From Emticicia agri (GTDB taxonomy: Bacteria; Bacteroidota; Bacteroidia; Cytophagales; Spirosomataceae): 64,000 bases of DNA. Positions 51,090-60,559 of this stretch are shown here, piece by piece (the stretch's first letter is position 1; every line of letters begins with the position of its first letter). The notes beneath the pieces were generated by a model. The model worked only from the letters and a program-made list of their open reading frames with translations. It made no database searches and was not told the origin of the DNA. The DNA is taken from positions 62,001-126,000 of the forward strand of contig NZ_SEWF01000006.1 in assembly GCF_004168285.1 (NCBI RefSeq), in the 5' to 3' direction. The position numbers and the translations under genes were made by a program.

Positions 51090-54000
51090 ATGAAACAAAA
51101 CTACTTTGTGCCCATACGGGGTGCTTTGTTTTGTGGACTACTATGGATGATGTCCATAGTAGCTTTTGCACAAAAGTCTGTCAGTGGTAAAGTAAGTGAT
51201 TCAAAAGGAGAAGGTGTGCCAGGCGCCAGTATTTCTGTAAAAGGAACTACTGCAGGTACAATCTCAGATGCAGAAGGGAACTACAAAATCAATGTTCCAA
51301 ACGCCGGCGGAACATTGGTAATCAGCTCAATTGGCTACAAAACGGTAGAAATTACATTAGGCAATCAAACCACTGTTGATGTTACACTTGAAGATGATGC
51401 AGCAAGTCTTGACGAAGTTGTTGTAACAGGATATTCAGTTGATAAAAGACGTGAGTCAACTGGTGCCATCTCAACTGTAAAAACAAGAGACCTTACAACC
51501 GTTCCTTCAGCCAGTGTTGAACAACAATTACAAGGTAGAGTAGCCGGTTTAACAGTTGTAACTACGAGCCAGCCGGGTTCTGGTAGCCAGATTCGTGTAC
51601 GTGGATTTGGTGCATTTGGTGGTAACGCTCCTTTAATGATTGTCGATGGTTTTCCGGTAGGTGATGTAAATTACCTGAATCCTGAAGATATTGAGTCTAC
51701 TACCGTATTGAAAGATGCTTCTGCGGCTTCTATCTACGGGGCAAGAGCTGCCAACGGTGTAATTGTATATACTACCAAGAAAGGCAAAAAAAATGCGAAG
51801 AAACTAAACGTTACTTATGATGGTGTGTTTGGTTTTACAGATCCGGGTCAAGGTCAGAAAATGATGAACCCACAAGACCAGGCAGAATGGACCTGGACAG
51901 CTCTTAGAAACTCAGGTGCACCGTTAACTCACCCCCAATATGGTTCAGGAGCAACGCCAATCATTCCTGATTACCTGAAAGTAGGAAACAGAAGTGGTGT
52001 AGTGGGTACTATTGATATAGAAGCTGAAAGAGCAAAATACAATATTACCGGCCCAACCATTGGCGATTACTACCAAGTAATTAAAGCTAATAAAGCAGGT
52101 ACAGACTGGTACAAAGAATTGACTCAAACAGGTACAATCCAAAGACATTCATTAGGTTTTGAAGGTGGTGGCGATGCTTCACGTTTCTTCGTTGGTTTAT
52201 CATTACAAGACCAACAAGGTATTTTGGCAAGCCAGAGAGCAAAACGTATTGCTATGCGTGTAAATACTGAGTTTGACCTTTTCAAAAATGTAAGAATTGG
52301 TGAAAATATCCAGTTGACATTCTTGCAAATCTTAGGTCGTCAGGGTGGTAACAATGGTTTGCAGTCATCACAAGATGAAAACGACATCTTGGGTGCGTTC
52401 AGATCGCCAACTATTATCCCGGTTCGTGACGAATTTGGTGGATGGGCTGGTACAACTGCCCTTGGTTTTGGTCAGGGTTCAAACCCTGTTGCTAACCAAC
52501 AAGCAGGAAAACTAAACAAAAACTATAACGCTTTAGCATCAGGTAACTTCTATATTGAAGTTGACCCGATTAAAGATTTGACACTACGTTCGTCTATTGG
52601 TGGAACTTTCAACAACTTCTACGGTTGGGGATATGGTCGTCCGATTTATGAAACACTTGAAAATAAAAGTGTAGTATGGTCTTATAACGAAAGCGGTGGT
52701 TTCAGATTAGGCTGGACATTTACCAATACAGCTACCTATAAAAAGAAATTTGGTGCTCATGGTATTGACTTATTGGTTGGACAAGAAGCCCTTAATACCG
52801 GATTTGGTAAAGACATGAGAGCTGATGGTCGTGCGCCATTCTCTGGTGACCCTAACTATATTACTATTTCTACGCTTGATATCAGAAACCCTGCTACCAG
52901 TGTTAAAGACAATGGTATTACCTTTAACTCATACTTCGGTAGAGCAATCTACAGTTTCAAAGACAGATATATTATTACAGGGGTTATCAGACGTGATGGT
53001 TCATCTCGATTTGGTCAAAACAACAGATATGGGGTGTTCCCTGCGGTATCAGCTGCCTGGAGACTTTCAGACGAATCGTTCATGAAAGGTCTTGCCTGGG
53101 TAACTGATTTGAAAGTCAGAGGGGGATATGGTACAATGGGTAACTCAAACAACGTGGCACCTGCCAACCAGTTTAACTTGTACGAGCAAAATGTAGGAAC
53201 CTCTGGTTATGACATTAATGGTACAAATGGTGGTATCGTAGGTGGGTTCAGACAATCAAGAATTGGTAACCCTAATGCTAAATGGGAAACCAGTATCACC
53301 AAAAATATCGGTATTGATGGTTCATTCCTGAAAGGTAAATTAGATGTAATCTTAGATTTATGGCAAAAAGATACCAAAGACCTGTTGTACACGTTACCAA
53401 TTACACAAACAGTTGGTTCAGCTACTGCTCCTTCAGTAAACGTGGGTACAATGGTAAACAAAGGTATTGATATTCAGGTAATTACAAGAGGTAAATTCGG
53501 CGCTGAGGTAGGCTATGAATTTGATGTTACCGGTAGTTTCCTTGATAACAAAATTACTCAAATCGGTGGGGGTCTTACTTACCTCTTAGATGTGAACCCT
53601 GGTTTCAGAGGTGTAAACCCTATCCGTAACCAATTGGGTTATTCATTATCATCTTTCTATGGTTATCAGGTAGTAGGTTTATTCCAGACTCAGGAAGAAG
53701 TGAATGAGGCTTTGAAACCAACAGCTACCCCTGGTGCTGCTATCCCAACACAAACAGGCGCAGGACTTGGCCGTTTCCGTTATGCTGACTTAAATGGTGA
53801 TGGTACTATCACAGCAGATGACCGCACTTACTTAGGTAGCCCGGTTGCTAAATTTACAGGTGGATTAAACTTCAGATTGACGTACAAGAATTTTGATTTA
53901 CTTGCTTATTTCTATACTTCAATTGGTAATAAAATCTATAATATCTCAAAAAGATTTACAGATTTCTATCCATTATTTGCCGGTTCTGCTATCTCTGAGC

Positions 54001-54350
54001 GCGTAAAAGATTCTTGGACCCCTGAAAACAGAGATACTAACATTCCACGTTTCGAACAAAATGATGGTTTCAGTACTGGTTCTCAATCAAGCAGTTTCTA
54101 TGTAGAAGATGGTTCATACCTGAGATTCCAGAACCTTTCGATTGGTTACAATTTCCCAACCACTCTTGCTAATAAAATGAAACTGAGCAGACTTCGCGTG
54201 CATGCAGCGGTTAATAACTTATTAACAGTTACTAAATATGGTGGTCTTGACCCTCAGGTAGCAGGTGCAGCTGATACCAACTTTGGTGTAGATTTGGGTA
54301 ACTTCCCGATGACTCGTCAGGTAACGTTTGGTTTAAATGTTGGATTCTAA
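51090..54350 (+). CDS. SusC/RagA-type TonB-dependent outer-membrane transporter 1
   Basis: A 1086-residue porin of the SusC family. A leader (SIVAFAQ) is followed by a carboxypeptidase-D regulatory-like domain (KSVSGKVSDSKGEGVPGASI, SDAEGNYKINVPNAGG), a TonB box region (SLDEVVVTGYSVDKRRESTG), a plug domain (VEQQLQGRVAGLTVVTTSQP, LMIVDGFPVGDVNYLNPEDI), and a large barrel ending FPMTRQVTFGLNVGF. It lacks an N-terminal STN signalling domain, so it is not an ECF sigma transducer. It imports oligomers bound by the SusD partner 25 bases downstream. Ligand not predictable; no glycoside hydrolase lies in the cluster. Confidence 0.95.
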   Translation: MKQNYFVPIRGALFCGLLWMMSIVAFAQKSVSGKVSDSKGEGVPGASISVKGTTAGTISDAEGNYKINVPNAGGTLVISSIGYKTVEITLGNQTTVDVTLEDDAASLDEVVVTGYSVDKRRESTGAISTVKTRDLTTVPSASVEQQLQGRVAGLTVVTTSQPGSGSQIRVRGFGAFGGNAPLMIVDGFPVGDVNYLNPEDIESTTVLKDASAASIYGARAANGVIVYTTKKGKKNAKKLNVTYDGVFGFTDPGQGQKMMNPQDQAEWTWTALRNSGAPLTHPQYGSGATPIIPDYLKVGNRSGVVGTIDIEAERAKYNITGPTIGDYYQVIKANKAGTDWYKELTQTGTIQRHSLGFEGGGDASRFFVGLSLQDQQGILASQRAKRIAMRVNTEFDLFKNVRIGENIQLTFLQILGRQGGNNGLQSSQDENDILGAFRSPTIIPVRDEFGGWAGTTALGFGQGSNPVANQQAGKLNKNYNALASGNFYIEVDPIKDLTLRSSIGGTFNNFYGWGYGRPIYETLENKSVVWSYNESGGFRLGWTFTNTATYKKKFGAHGIDLLVGQEALNTGFGKDMRADGRAPFSGDPNYITISTLDIRNPATSVKDNGITFNSYFGRAIYSFKDRYIITGVIRRDGSSRFGQNNRYGVFPAVSAAWRLSDESFMKGLAWVTDLKVRGGYGTMGNSNNVAPANQFNLYEQNVGTSGYDINGTNGGIVGGFRQSRIGNPNAKWETSITKNIGIDGSFLKGKLDVILDLWQKDTKDLLYTLPITQTVGSATAPSVNVGTMVNKGIDIQVITRGKFGAEVGYEFDVTGSFLDNKITQIGGGLTYLLDVNPGFRGVNPIRNQLGYSLSSFYGYQVVGLFQTQEEVNEALKPTATPGAAIPTQTGAGLGRFRYADLNGDGTITADDRTYLGSPVAKFTGGLNFRLTYKNFDLLAYFYTSIGNKIYNISKRFTDFYPLFAGSAISERVKDSWTPENRDTNIPRFEQNDGFSTGSQSSSFYVEDGSYLRFQNLSIGYNFPTTLANKMKLSRLRVHAAVNNLLTVTKYGGLDPQVAGAADTNFGVDLGNFPMTRQVTFGLNVGF

Positions 54351-54375
54351 TTTCAGTTAAATTACAATTAAGACA

Positions 54376-56097
54376 ATGAAAAAAATTAAAATATTAATTT
54401 CCAGCGCCGTCCTGTTTGCAGGAATGTATGCTTGTAGTGATAGCTTTCTGGAAGTTCCCCCAACAGGGACACTTTCTAAAGACCAGTTAACCGGCCTTCC
54501 CGGTTTGGAAGGGTCGTTAATCGCAGCCTATGCACAGTTAAGTGCCTTGAGCCAAACACACTCTGGTCCATCAAACTGGCTTATCGGTAGTATCAGAGGT
54601 GGAGATGCTAATAAAGGAACTGACCCAGGTGATGGTACTGAAATGATTCCTATCCAAAGATACGAGTATGTATCTACTGACCAGGTGGCCGGAAACGTTT
54701 ATGCCAGCTATTTTGATGGCGTTGCCAGAGCCAATTCGGTTCTGTCTTTATTAAAAGAAGCGCAAGCAAGCGTGAAAGACGCCGATAAGGCCAGAATAAG
54801 CGCTGAAGCTCGTTTCATCAGAGCACACTTTTATTTCCAGTTAAAGCGTAACTTTAACATGGTTCCTTATGTTGATGAAAACATTGGCGTAGGTAACGGA
54901 ATTGAGAAAGTAAAGAATGATACTGATTTATGGCCAAAAATTGAGGCTGACTTTAAAGCGGCTTACGACGTTTTACCTGAAACATCATCTTCGGTAGGTC
55001 GTGCCAATAAATGGGCAGCAGCATCTTATTTAGCAAAAACATATTTATATCAAAAGAAATATGCAGAGGCTAAAGCACTTTTTGACCTGATTATTGCCAA
55101 TGGTAAAACAACTGGCGGTCGGAAATATGCCTTGTTACCTAAATATTCTGACTTATACAGAGTGGCTAATGATAACAATTCAGAATCAATTTTTGCAGTT
55201 CAGGCAACTGTGAAATCAGGTAGCGGAAACAACGCCAATGGTGATTTGCAATTAAACTTTATTCAAGGAGTTGACCCGGGTACTTGCTGCGGATTCTTTC
55301 AACCATCGTTTGAGTTTGTAAATTCATTCCGTACTGATGCTAATGGTTTACCATTATTGGATAATTCGTATAATGCCCCTGCAAATGCTGTTAAGACTGA
55401 TATGGGTATAAAATCTGATCAGCCTTTCACATTAGATGCCGGCCCGTTAGATCCAAGATTAGACCACTCAATTGGTCGTAGAGGAATTCCTTTCTTAGAT
55501 TGGGGCCCACATACTGGTGCAAGTATGATTCGTAACCAACCAAATGGTGGTCCTTACTCTCCTAAAAAGTATATATTTACCAAAGCAGAAAAAGCTGCTG
55601 GTTTGACAGAAACTGGCGGTTGGGGACACCAGACTTACAATGCTTATAACGTAACAATTATCAGATTTGCAGACGTTTTATTAATGGCTGCAGAAGCTGA
55701 AATTGAAGTTGGTTCTTTAGCAAAAGCCCTTGAATATACAAACATGGTAAGAGGTAGAGCTACTAATGCATCAGATTTCGTAATGTTGAATGGCGCACCT
55801 GCGGCTAACTATAAAATCGGATTGTATAGCTCTTTCCCTACAAAAGAATATGCCAGAGCAGCCGTTCGTTTTGAAAGAAGAATTGAATTAGGTATGGAAG
55901 GCTACCGTTTCTACGACTTAGTTCGTTGGGGCGAAGATGTTGAAGCCATCAACCGTTACCTGAAATACGATCAGGTTTTATTACCGGGCGCTTTGGGTGG
56001 TGCTGTATATACAGCTAATAAAGCTTTGTTCCCTTTACCACAGTCGCAAATCGACCTTATAGGCAAAGATATATTAAAACAAAATCCTGGTTATTAA
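54376..56097 (+). CDS. SusD/RagB-type surface lipoprotein 1
   Basis: A lipoprotein signal (MKKIKILISSAVLFAGMYAC) with lipidated Cys is followed by the SusD fold: SDSFLEVPPTGTLSKDQLTG, the TPR-like helices (ARISAEARFIRAHFYFQLKR, AKTYLYQKKYAEAKALFDLI) and the C-terminal RagB domain ending RFERRIELGMEGYRFYDLVRW then GKDILKQNPGY. It caps the SusC barrel and delivers ligand. Spaced 25 bases from susC-like gene 1, and followed by a strong terminator, so the two genes form the basic unit with partial read-through into the ASPIC gene. Confidence 0.95.
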   Translation: MKKIKILISSAVLFAGMYACSDSFLEVPPTGTLSKDQLTGLPGLEGSLIAAYAQLSALSQTHSGPSNWLIGSIRGGDANKGTDPGDGTEMIPIQRYEYVSTDQVAGNVYASYFDGVARANSVLSLLKEAQASVKDADKARISAEARFIRAHFYFQLKRNFNMVPYVDENIGVGNGIEKVKNDTDLWPKIEADFKAAYDVLPETSSSVGRANKWAAASYLAKTYLYQKKYAEAKALFDLIIANGKTTGGRKYALLPKYSDLYRVANDNNSESIFAVQATVKSGSGNNANGDLQLNFIQGVDPGTCCGFFQPSFEFVNSFRTDANGLPLLDNSYNAPANAVKTDMGIKSDQPFTLDAGPLDPRLDHSIGRRGIPFLDWGPHTGASMIRNQPNGGPYSPKKYIFTKAEKAAGLTETGGWGHQTYNAYNVTIIRFADVLLMAAEAEIEVGSLAKALEYTNMVRGRATNASDFVMLNGAPAANYKIGLYSSFPTKEYARAAVRFERRIELGMEGYRFYDLVRWGEDVEAINRYLKYDQVLLPGALGGAVYTANKALFPLPQSQIDLIGKDILKQNPGY

Positions 56098-56122
56098 TAG
56101 TCAGTTTGCCTGATATTTTACC

Positions 56123-56156
56123 AAAAGAGATGGCTACCAAGCCATCTCTTTTTTAT
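56123..56156 (+). terminator. Intrinsic terminator or attenuator between SusD and the ASPIC gene
   Basis: A perfect 13-bp stem (56123-56135 with 56140-56152, loop ACCA) is followed by T residues. It lies 26 bases after SusD and 17 bases before the next gene. Confidence 0.85.
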
Positions 56157-56172
56157 ATCCCATTTTCCAAGT

Positions 56173-59100
56173 ATGAAACAGTCTTTTGTTTATTTATCCC
56201 TACTCATTACCACTTCAATTTTAGTCGCTTGTCAGGAAGAACAGGAAAAAGTTTTTACATCACTACCTGTTGCGCAGACAGGCATCAGTTTCTCTAACAG
56301 AATCAAAGAAAATGATTCTTTGAACATTCTCACATTTGAATACATTTATAATGGTGGGGGTGTTGCTTTAGGTGATTTTAACAACGATAAACTCACCGAC
56401 GTTTATTTTACCGGTAACACTACACCCAACAAATTGTATCTCAATAAAGGAGATATGAAGTTTGAAGATGTTACCCAACAGGCAGGTGTAGATGGAGCAG
56501 GACGCTGGACTTCAGGGGTGGCAATGATAGACATCAATAATGATGGTCTGTTAGATATTTATGTATGTGCCACAGCAAAAAAAACAGGAAGCCAAAGGGC
56601 TAATTTATTATATGTAAATCAGGGAGTAGCACGGAATGGGATTCCGTCGTTTAAGGAAATGGCAGTCGACTATGGTATTGCCGATACAACACATACTACC
56701 AATGCCGCCTTTTTTGATTACGACAATGACGGTGATTTAGATTTATATGTGCTGGTAAACGAAATGGACGATACCCGTTTCCCGAATCAGTACCATGAAA
56801 AAGTAACTGATGGTTCTTCAAAACGTAATGACCGTTTATACCGGAACGATTTTGATAAAACAAAGAACCATCCGGTTTTTACTGATGTAACTACACAAGC
56901 AAAGATTTTTGACGAAGGCTTTGGCTTGGGTATTAATATTACAGACATAAATCAGGATGGCTGGAAAGATATTTATATTACGAATGATTTCCTTACAAAT
57001 GATTTACTGTATATCAATAACCATGACGGCACATTTACCGAACAGGCAGGTAAATATTTCAAACATACTTCCTACTCAGCTATGGGTAACGATGTGGCTG
57101 ATATTAATAATGATGGTTTGGTAGATATAGTTGCATTAGATATGATGCCCGCTACCAACAATCGCAAAAAAATGATGACTCCTGCCAATAGCTATATTAC
57201 TTATCAGAACAATGAAAAATATAATTACACTTTTCAGTATGCACGTAATACGTTACAGGTGAATCAGGGGAAAAATCCGGTAACAGGTGAACCCATGTTT
57301 AGTGAAATAGGCCTGTTGTCGGGCATAGCACAAACTGACTGGAGCTGGGCACCAATGGTAACCGATTTTGATAATGATGGACTACGGGATATTATCATTA
57401 CCAATGGTTTTCCAAGAGATATTAACGACCACGATTTTCTGGCCTATCGTGAGCAGGTGTACAGTTTAATGGCAAAATCTATGCTGTTAGAATATGTTCC
57501 TGTCATAAAACTCAAAAACTATGCTTACCAGAATAAAGGAAACTTTCAGTTTGAAGATGTTACCGATAAATGGGGCATTACTGAGCTTACGACAGCTAAC
57601 GGAGCCGCTTATGCCGATTTAGATAATGACGGAGACCTTGACTATATAGTGAACAATATCAATGATTCTGCCTCGGTTTACCGAAATAACTCAATACAGA
57701 TAAAACCACAGGAGAGCAATTACCTACGCCTGCAATTGCAAGGCATAGGCAATAACCTGATGGGTATGGGTGCATGGATTGAAATTGAGTATGGCAACGG
57801 ACAGAAACAGGTATATGAGCATACCCCATACAGAGGATATTTGTCGTCAATAGAGCCGATAGCGCATTTTGGTCTGGGAAAAGTACAAAAGATTGACCAG
57901 TTGAAGATAATCTGGCAAAGCGGAAAATCACAGGTACTGAAAAATGTAAAAGCCAATCAGGTAATGACACTCAAAGAAGTAGATGCTACCCTGCAACCGT
58001 CTATTACTAATACTACCGCCCCAACTCTATTTACTGACATAAGCAATCAGTTGAATGTACCTTACAAGCATGAAGAAATAGATTTTATTGATTTTAATGT
58101 GCAAAAATTGCTACCGCATAAGCTTTCACAGTTTGGCCCTGCCATTGCTGTGGGCGATGTAGATGGTGATGGACTCGAAGATATGTTTGTAGGTGGGGCA
58201 AACCAGCATAAGGGTAAGTTTTTGATACAGAGTAAAGATGGGAAGTTTGCTGTAAGGGATTTATTATCAGGAGAAGACGGCCCTGCCAAAATAACCGAAG
58301 ACATGGGAGTATTGTTGTTTGATGCTGAAAATGATGGAGACTTAGACCTATATATCGTAAGTGGTAGTTATGAGTTTAATCCTGACTCTCCTTCGTTACA
58401 GGACAGGTTATATGTAAATGATGGAAAAGGACATTTTGAGCTGAACCAGCAAGCCATTCCGCAATTCCTGAAAAGCGGCTCATGTGTAAAGGCAGCCGAT
58501 TTTGACCATGACGGAGATTTAGATTTATTTATAGGAGGTAGGGTAGAGCCTAATAAATACCCTGCTCCGGTTTCAAGTTATATTCTAAGAAACGATTCAT
58601 CGAAAGACCAGCCAAAATTCACAGACGTTACTGCTCAGGTAGCTCCTGGCCTGCACAATATCGGCCTGATATGTGATGCCTTGTGGAGTGATTATGATAA
58701 CGATGGCTGGCTTGATTTGGTAGTAGTAGGCGAATGGATGCCCATTACAATTCTGAAAAACAGTAAAGGCAAGTTAGCACCTATTGCACAATCGGGCGCA
58801 CTGAGCGGAAAAGTGGGTTGGTGGACAAGCATTGTGGCAGGCGATTTTGATAATGACGGAGACATGGATTATATAGCCGGAAACCTGGGACTCAATACTC
58901 TTATGCAAGCTAATGATGGCCAACCTGTAAGTATATATGCCAAAGATTTCAACAATGATGGCTTCTTTGATGCTATTCCTGCAGTATATTTCCCTGATAA
59001 AGATGGCAACAGAAAAGAATTCCCATTCAATACCCGTGACGATCTGGCAAAACAGTTTATTCAGACACGCCAGCGTTTTCAGAACTATACCAAGTTTTCG

Positions 59101-59736
59101 GAGGCAACCATCAACGAGATATTGAAACCAGAAGAACTGAACGATGCGTTGATACTAAAGGCAAACTGGATGAAAAGCAGTTACATCGAAAACAAAGGGA
59201 AGGGTGTATTTGATGTGAAAGAACTTCCGATACAGGCACAATTTGCGCCTATTTTTGGCATGGTAATCGAAGACTTTGATCAGGATGGCAATTTGGATGT
59301 ACTAATGGCCGGAAACGATTTTGGAACAGAAATATCAGTCGGGCGTCATGATGCTCTTAATGGCTTATTTTTAAAAGGCGACGGTAAAGGCAATTTTGCT
59401 GTGGTCTTGCCCGAAAGTAGTGGTTATTGTGTAGGAGGCGATGCCAAAAGCTTGGTAAGACTAACAAATGCCAAAGGAGAAATGCTGCTGGTAGCTTCAC
59501 AAAATAGAAACGACCTGAAGTTTTTCTCTTACAAAAATCCTGCTAAACCCATTGCGCTGAACGCTGATGAAACCACCGTTTTAGTAAAGCTGAAAAATGG
59601 CAAAACACGTAAAGAAGAGATAGGCTATGGTACATCCTTTTTATCTCAATCTTCTCGTAGTGTTCTCTTACCAGCCCATATAGAACAGGCAGAGATTATG
59701 ACTGCCACAGGAAAGAAGCGACAGGTAAAGCCTTAA
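56173..59736 (+). CDS. FG-GAP/VCBS repeat lipoprotein with ASPIC/UnbV domain (1187 aa)
   Basis: The start MKQSFVYLSLLITTSILVAC is a lipoprotein signal. Many calcium-binding-type FG-GAP/VCBS units follow (LGDFNNDKLTDVYFTGNTTP, MIDINNDGLLDIYVCATAKK, FDYDNDGDLDLYVLVNEMDD, AADFDHDGDLDLFIGGRVEP). An ASPIC/UnbV domain lies at about 510-600 (MGAWIEIEYGNGQKQVYEHT, PYRGYLSSIEPIAHFGLGKV, KIIWQSGKSQVLKNVKANQV), then a second set of repeats to the C-terminus. Such CRTAC1-like proteins accompany SusC/D pairs in Cytophagales; they probably bind glycan or protein on the surface, but no function is established. Confidence 0.9.
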   Translation: MKQSFVYLSLLITTSILVACQEEQEKVFTSLPVAQTGISFSNRIKENDSLNILTFEYIYNGGGVALGDFNNDKLTDVYFTGNTTPNKLYLNKGDMKFEDVTQQAGVDGAGRWTSGVAMIDINNDGLLDIYVCATAKKTGSQRANLLYVNQGVARNGIPSFKEMAVDYGIADTTHTTNAAFFDYDNDGDLDLYVLVNEMDDTRFPNQYHEKVTDGSSKRNDRLYRNDFDKTKNHPVFTDVTTQAKIFDEGFGLGINITDINQDGWKDIYITNDFLTNDLLYINNHDGTFTEQAGKYFKHTSYSAMGNDVADINNDGLVDIVALDMMPATNNRKKMMTPANSYITYQNNEKYNYTFQYARNTLQVNQGKNPVTGEPMFSEIGLLSGIAQTDWSWAPMVTDFDNDGLRDIIITNGFPRDINDHDFLAYREQVYSLMAKSMLLEYVPVIKLKNYAYQNKGNFQFEDVTDKWGITELTTANGAAYADLDNDGDLDYIVNNINDSASVYRNNSIQIKPQESNYLRLQLQGIGNNLMGMGAWIEIEYGNGQKQVYEHTPYRGYLSSIEPIAHFGLGKVQKIDQLKIIWQSGKSQVLKNVKANQVMTLKEVDATLQPSITNTTAPTLFTDISNQLNVPYKHEEIDFIDFNVQKLLPHKLSQFGPAIAVGDVDGDGLEDMFVGGANQHKGKFLIQSKDGKFAVRDLLSGEDGPAKITEDMGVLLFDAENDGDLDLYIVSGSYEFNPDSPSLQDRLYVNDGKGHFELNQQAIPQFLKSGSCVKAADFDHDGDLDLFIGGRVEPNKYPAPVSSYILRNDSSKDQPKFTDVTAQVAPGLHNIGLICDALWSDYDNDGWLDLVVVGEWMPITILKNSKGKLAPIAQSGALSGKVGWWTSIVAGDFDNDGDMDYIAGNLGLNTLMQANDGQPVSIYAKDFNNDGFFDAIPAVYFPDKDGNRKEFPFNTRDDLAKQFIQTRQRFQNYTKFSEATINEILKPEELNDALILKANWMKSSYIENKGKGVFDVKELPIQAQFAPIFGMVIEDFDQDGNLDVLMAGNDFGTEISVGRHDALNGLFLKGDGKGNFAVVLPESSGYCVGGDAKSLVRLTNAKGEMLLVASQNRNDLKFFSYKNPAKPIALNADETTVLVKLKNGKTRKEEIGYGTSFLSQSSRSVLLPAHIEQAEIMTATGKKRQVKP

Positions 59737-59759
59737 TAAAATGAAAGAATTGGGCGTAA

Positions 59760-59798
59760 AAAAAAGAAGAAGTGTATTTTAAACACTTCTTCTTTTTT
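59760..59798 (+). terminator. Intrinsic terminator of the first SusCD locus
   Basis: A 16-bp stem (59760-59775 with 59783-59798, loop ATTTTAA) that ends in a run of T. It is 24 bases after the ASPIC gene and separates the two SusC units. Confidence 0.9.
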
Positions 59799-59911
59799 AC
59801 GTATATAGGGTTTGTAATATGAATTTTGAACCTGTTTTTTAAAAAAAATTATAAATACTTCTATAATTGATTAGAAAAATTAAACGGAGATTAAAATTGA
59901 TAAAAAAAAAA

Positions 59912-59948
59912 GAAAAATTTGGAAAAATTAAAGAATAACTCTAATTTG
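59912..59948 (+). promoter_or_regulatory. Likely promoter of the second SusC gene
   Basis: GAAAAATTTGGAAAA contains TTTG at 59918-59921; CTAATTTG follows 19 bases later (59941-59948), close to TAnnTTTG. The same motif precedes SusC 1. The untranslated leader would be about 600 bases. Confidence 0.45.
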
Positions 59949-60219
59949 TGTCGAATATAGTTATAAAGACAAAATTTATTGACTTTATGCTATAAACGTA
60001 CTAAACCTATGAAATATATCTGCATTTTGCTCTTTGAGCAATAGTAATATAAAGATATAATTCAGGCTATATATACCTATTTACTAACTAAATACTAAAA
60101 AAGCCGATGAGAGAAATTTCCTTATAATGTTCTACTGCGTCTTAACAAATCCCTACACATCTTATTTCGGAATACTTTAGCTATTCTGTTAATATATAAC
60201 CTAATTTTATAAAAAGCGT

Positions 60220-60267
60220 ATGAAAGTTATTTTTTCGTCATTACTACGTACACACACTTTGCTCTGA
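60220..60267 (+). other. Fifteen-codon leader frame at the first repeated start site
   Basis: ATG 60220 opens MKVIFSSLLRTHTLL and stops at TGA 60265-60267. The same initiation context as SusC 2 precedes it. It may be a leader peptide or just a chance frame; the size and codons give no further support. Confidence 0.25.
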
Positions 60268-60379
60268 AATAATTCAGAACAATCAAACGTGTATGCCTTT
60301 TTTGCTGTTTATCATTTTTTTAAAAGCGTATGAAAGATTAATCTCTTTCTCTATCATAACTCTATCATAACACTATTTT

Positions 60380-60393
60380 CTTGTGCGCACAAG
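60380..60393. repeat. Perfect 14-base palindrome
   Basis: CTTGTGCGCACAAG reads the same on both strands. It lies between copies 2 and 3 of the repeated start region and could be an operator for a dimeric regulator. A small direct repeat (CTCTATCATAA, twice) precedes it. Confidence 0.7.
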
Positions 60394-60559
60394 GGCAAGA
60401 TGATTGCGTATATTTTATAATTTATTTTGCTGTTACCCGATTTTTAAAAGCGTATGAAAGATTAATTTTTTTCCTTTCAGTCATGTACTTTCCTGTTCTG
60501 GCAAGTATAGGCTGATTCTGTGTAATTCATTATTTTTTTAACTAAATAAAACAAAGCGT

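Larger units (their letters stand above)
59799..60559. other. Long AT-rich leader region of the second SusC gene
   Basis: The 761 bases after the terminator hold no convincing long gene. They contain a likely promoter (59912-59948), a TTGCTC-TTT-GAGCAA hairpin (60027-60041), three copies of the translation-start region of the SusC gene, a 15-codon frame, and a 14-base palindrome. The first 100 bases resemble the region upstream of SusC 1. Confidence 0.6.
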
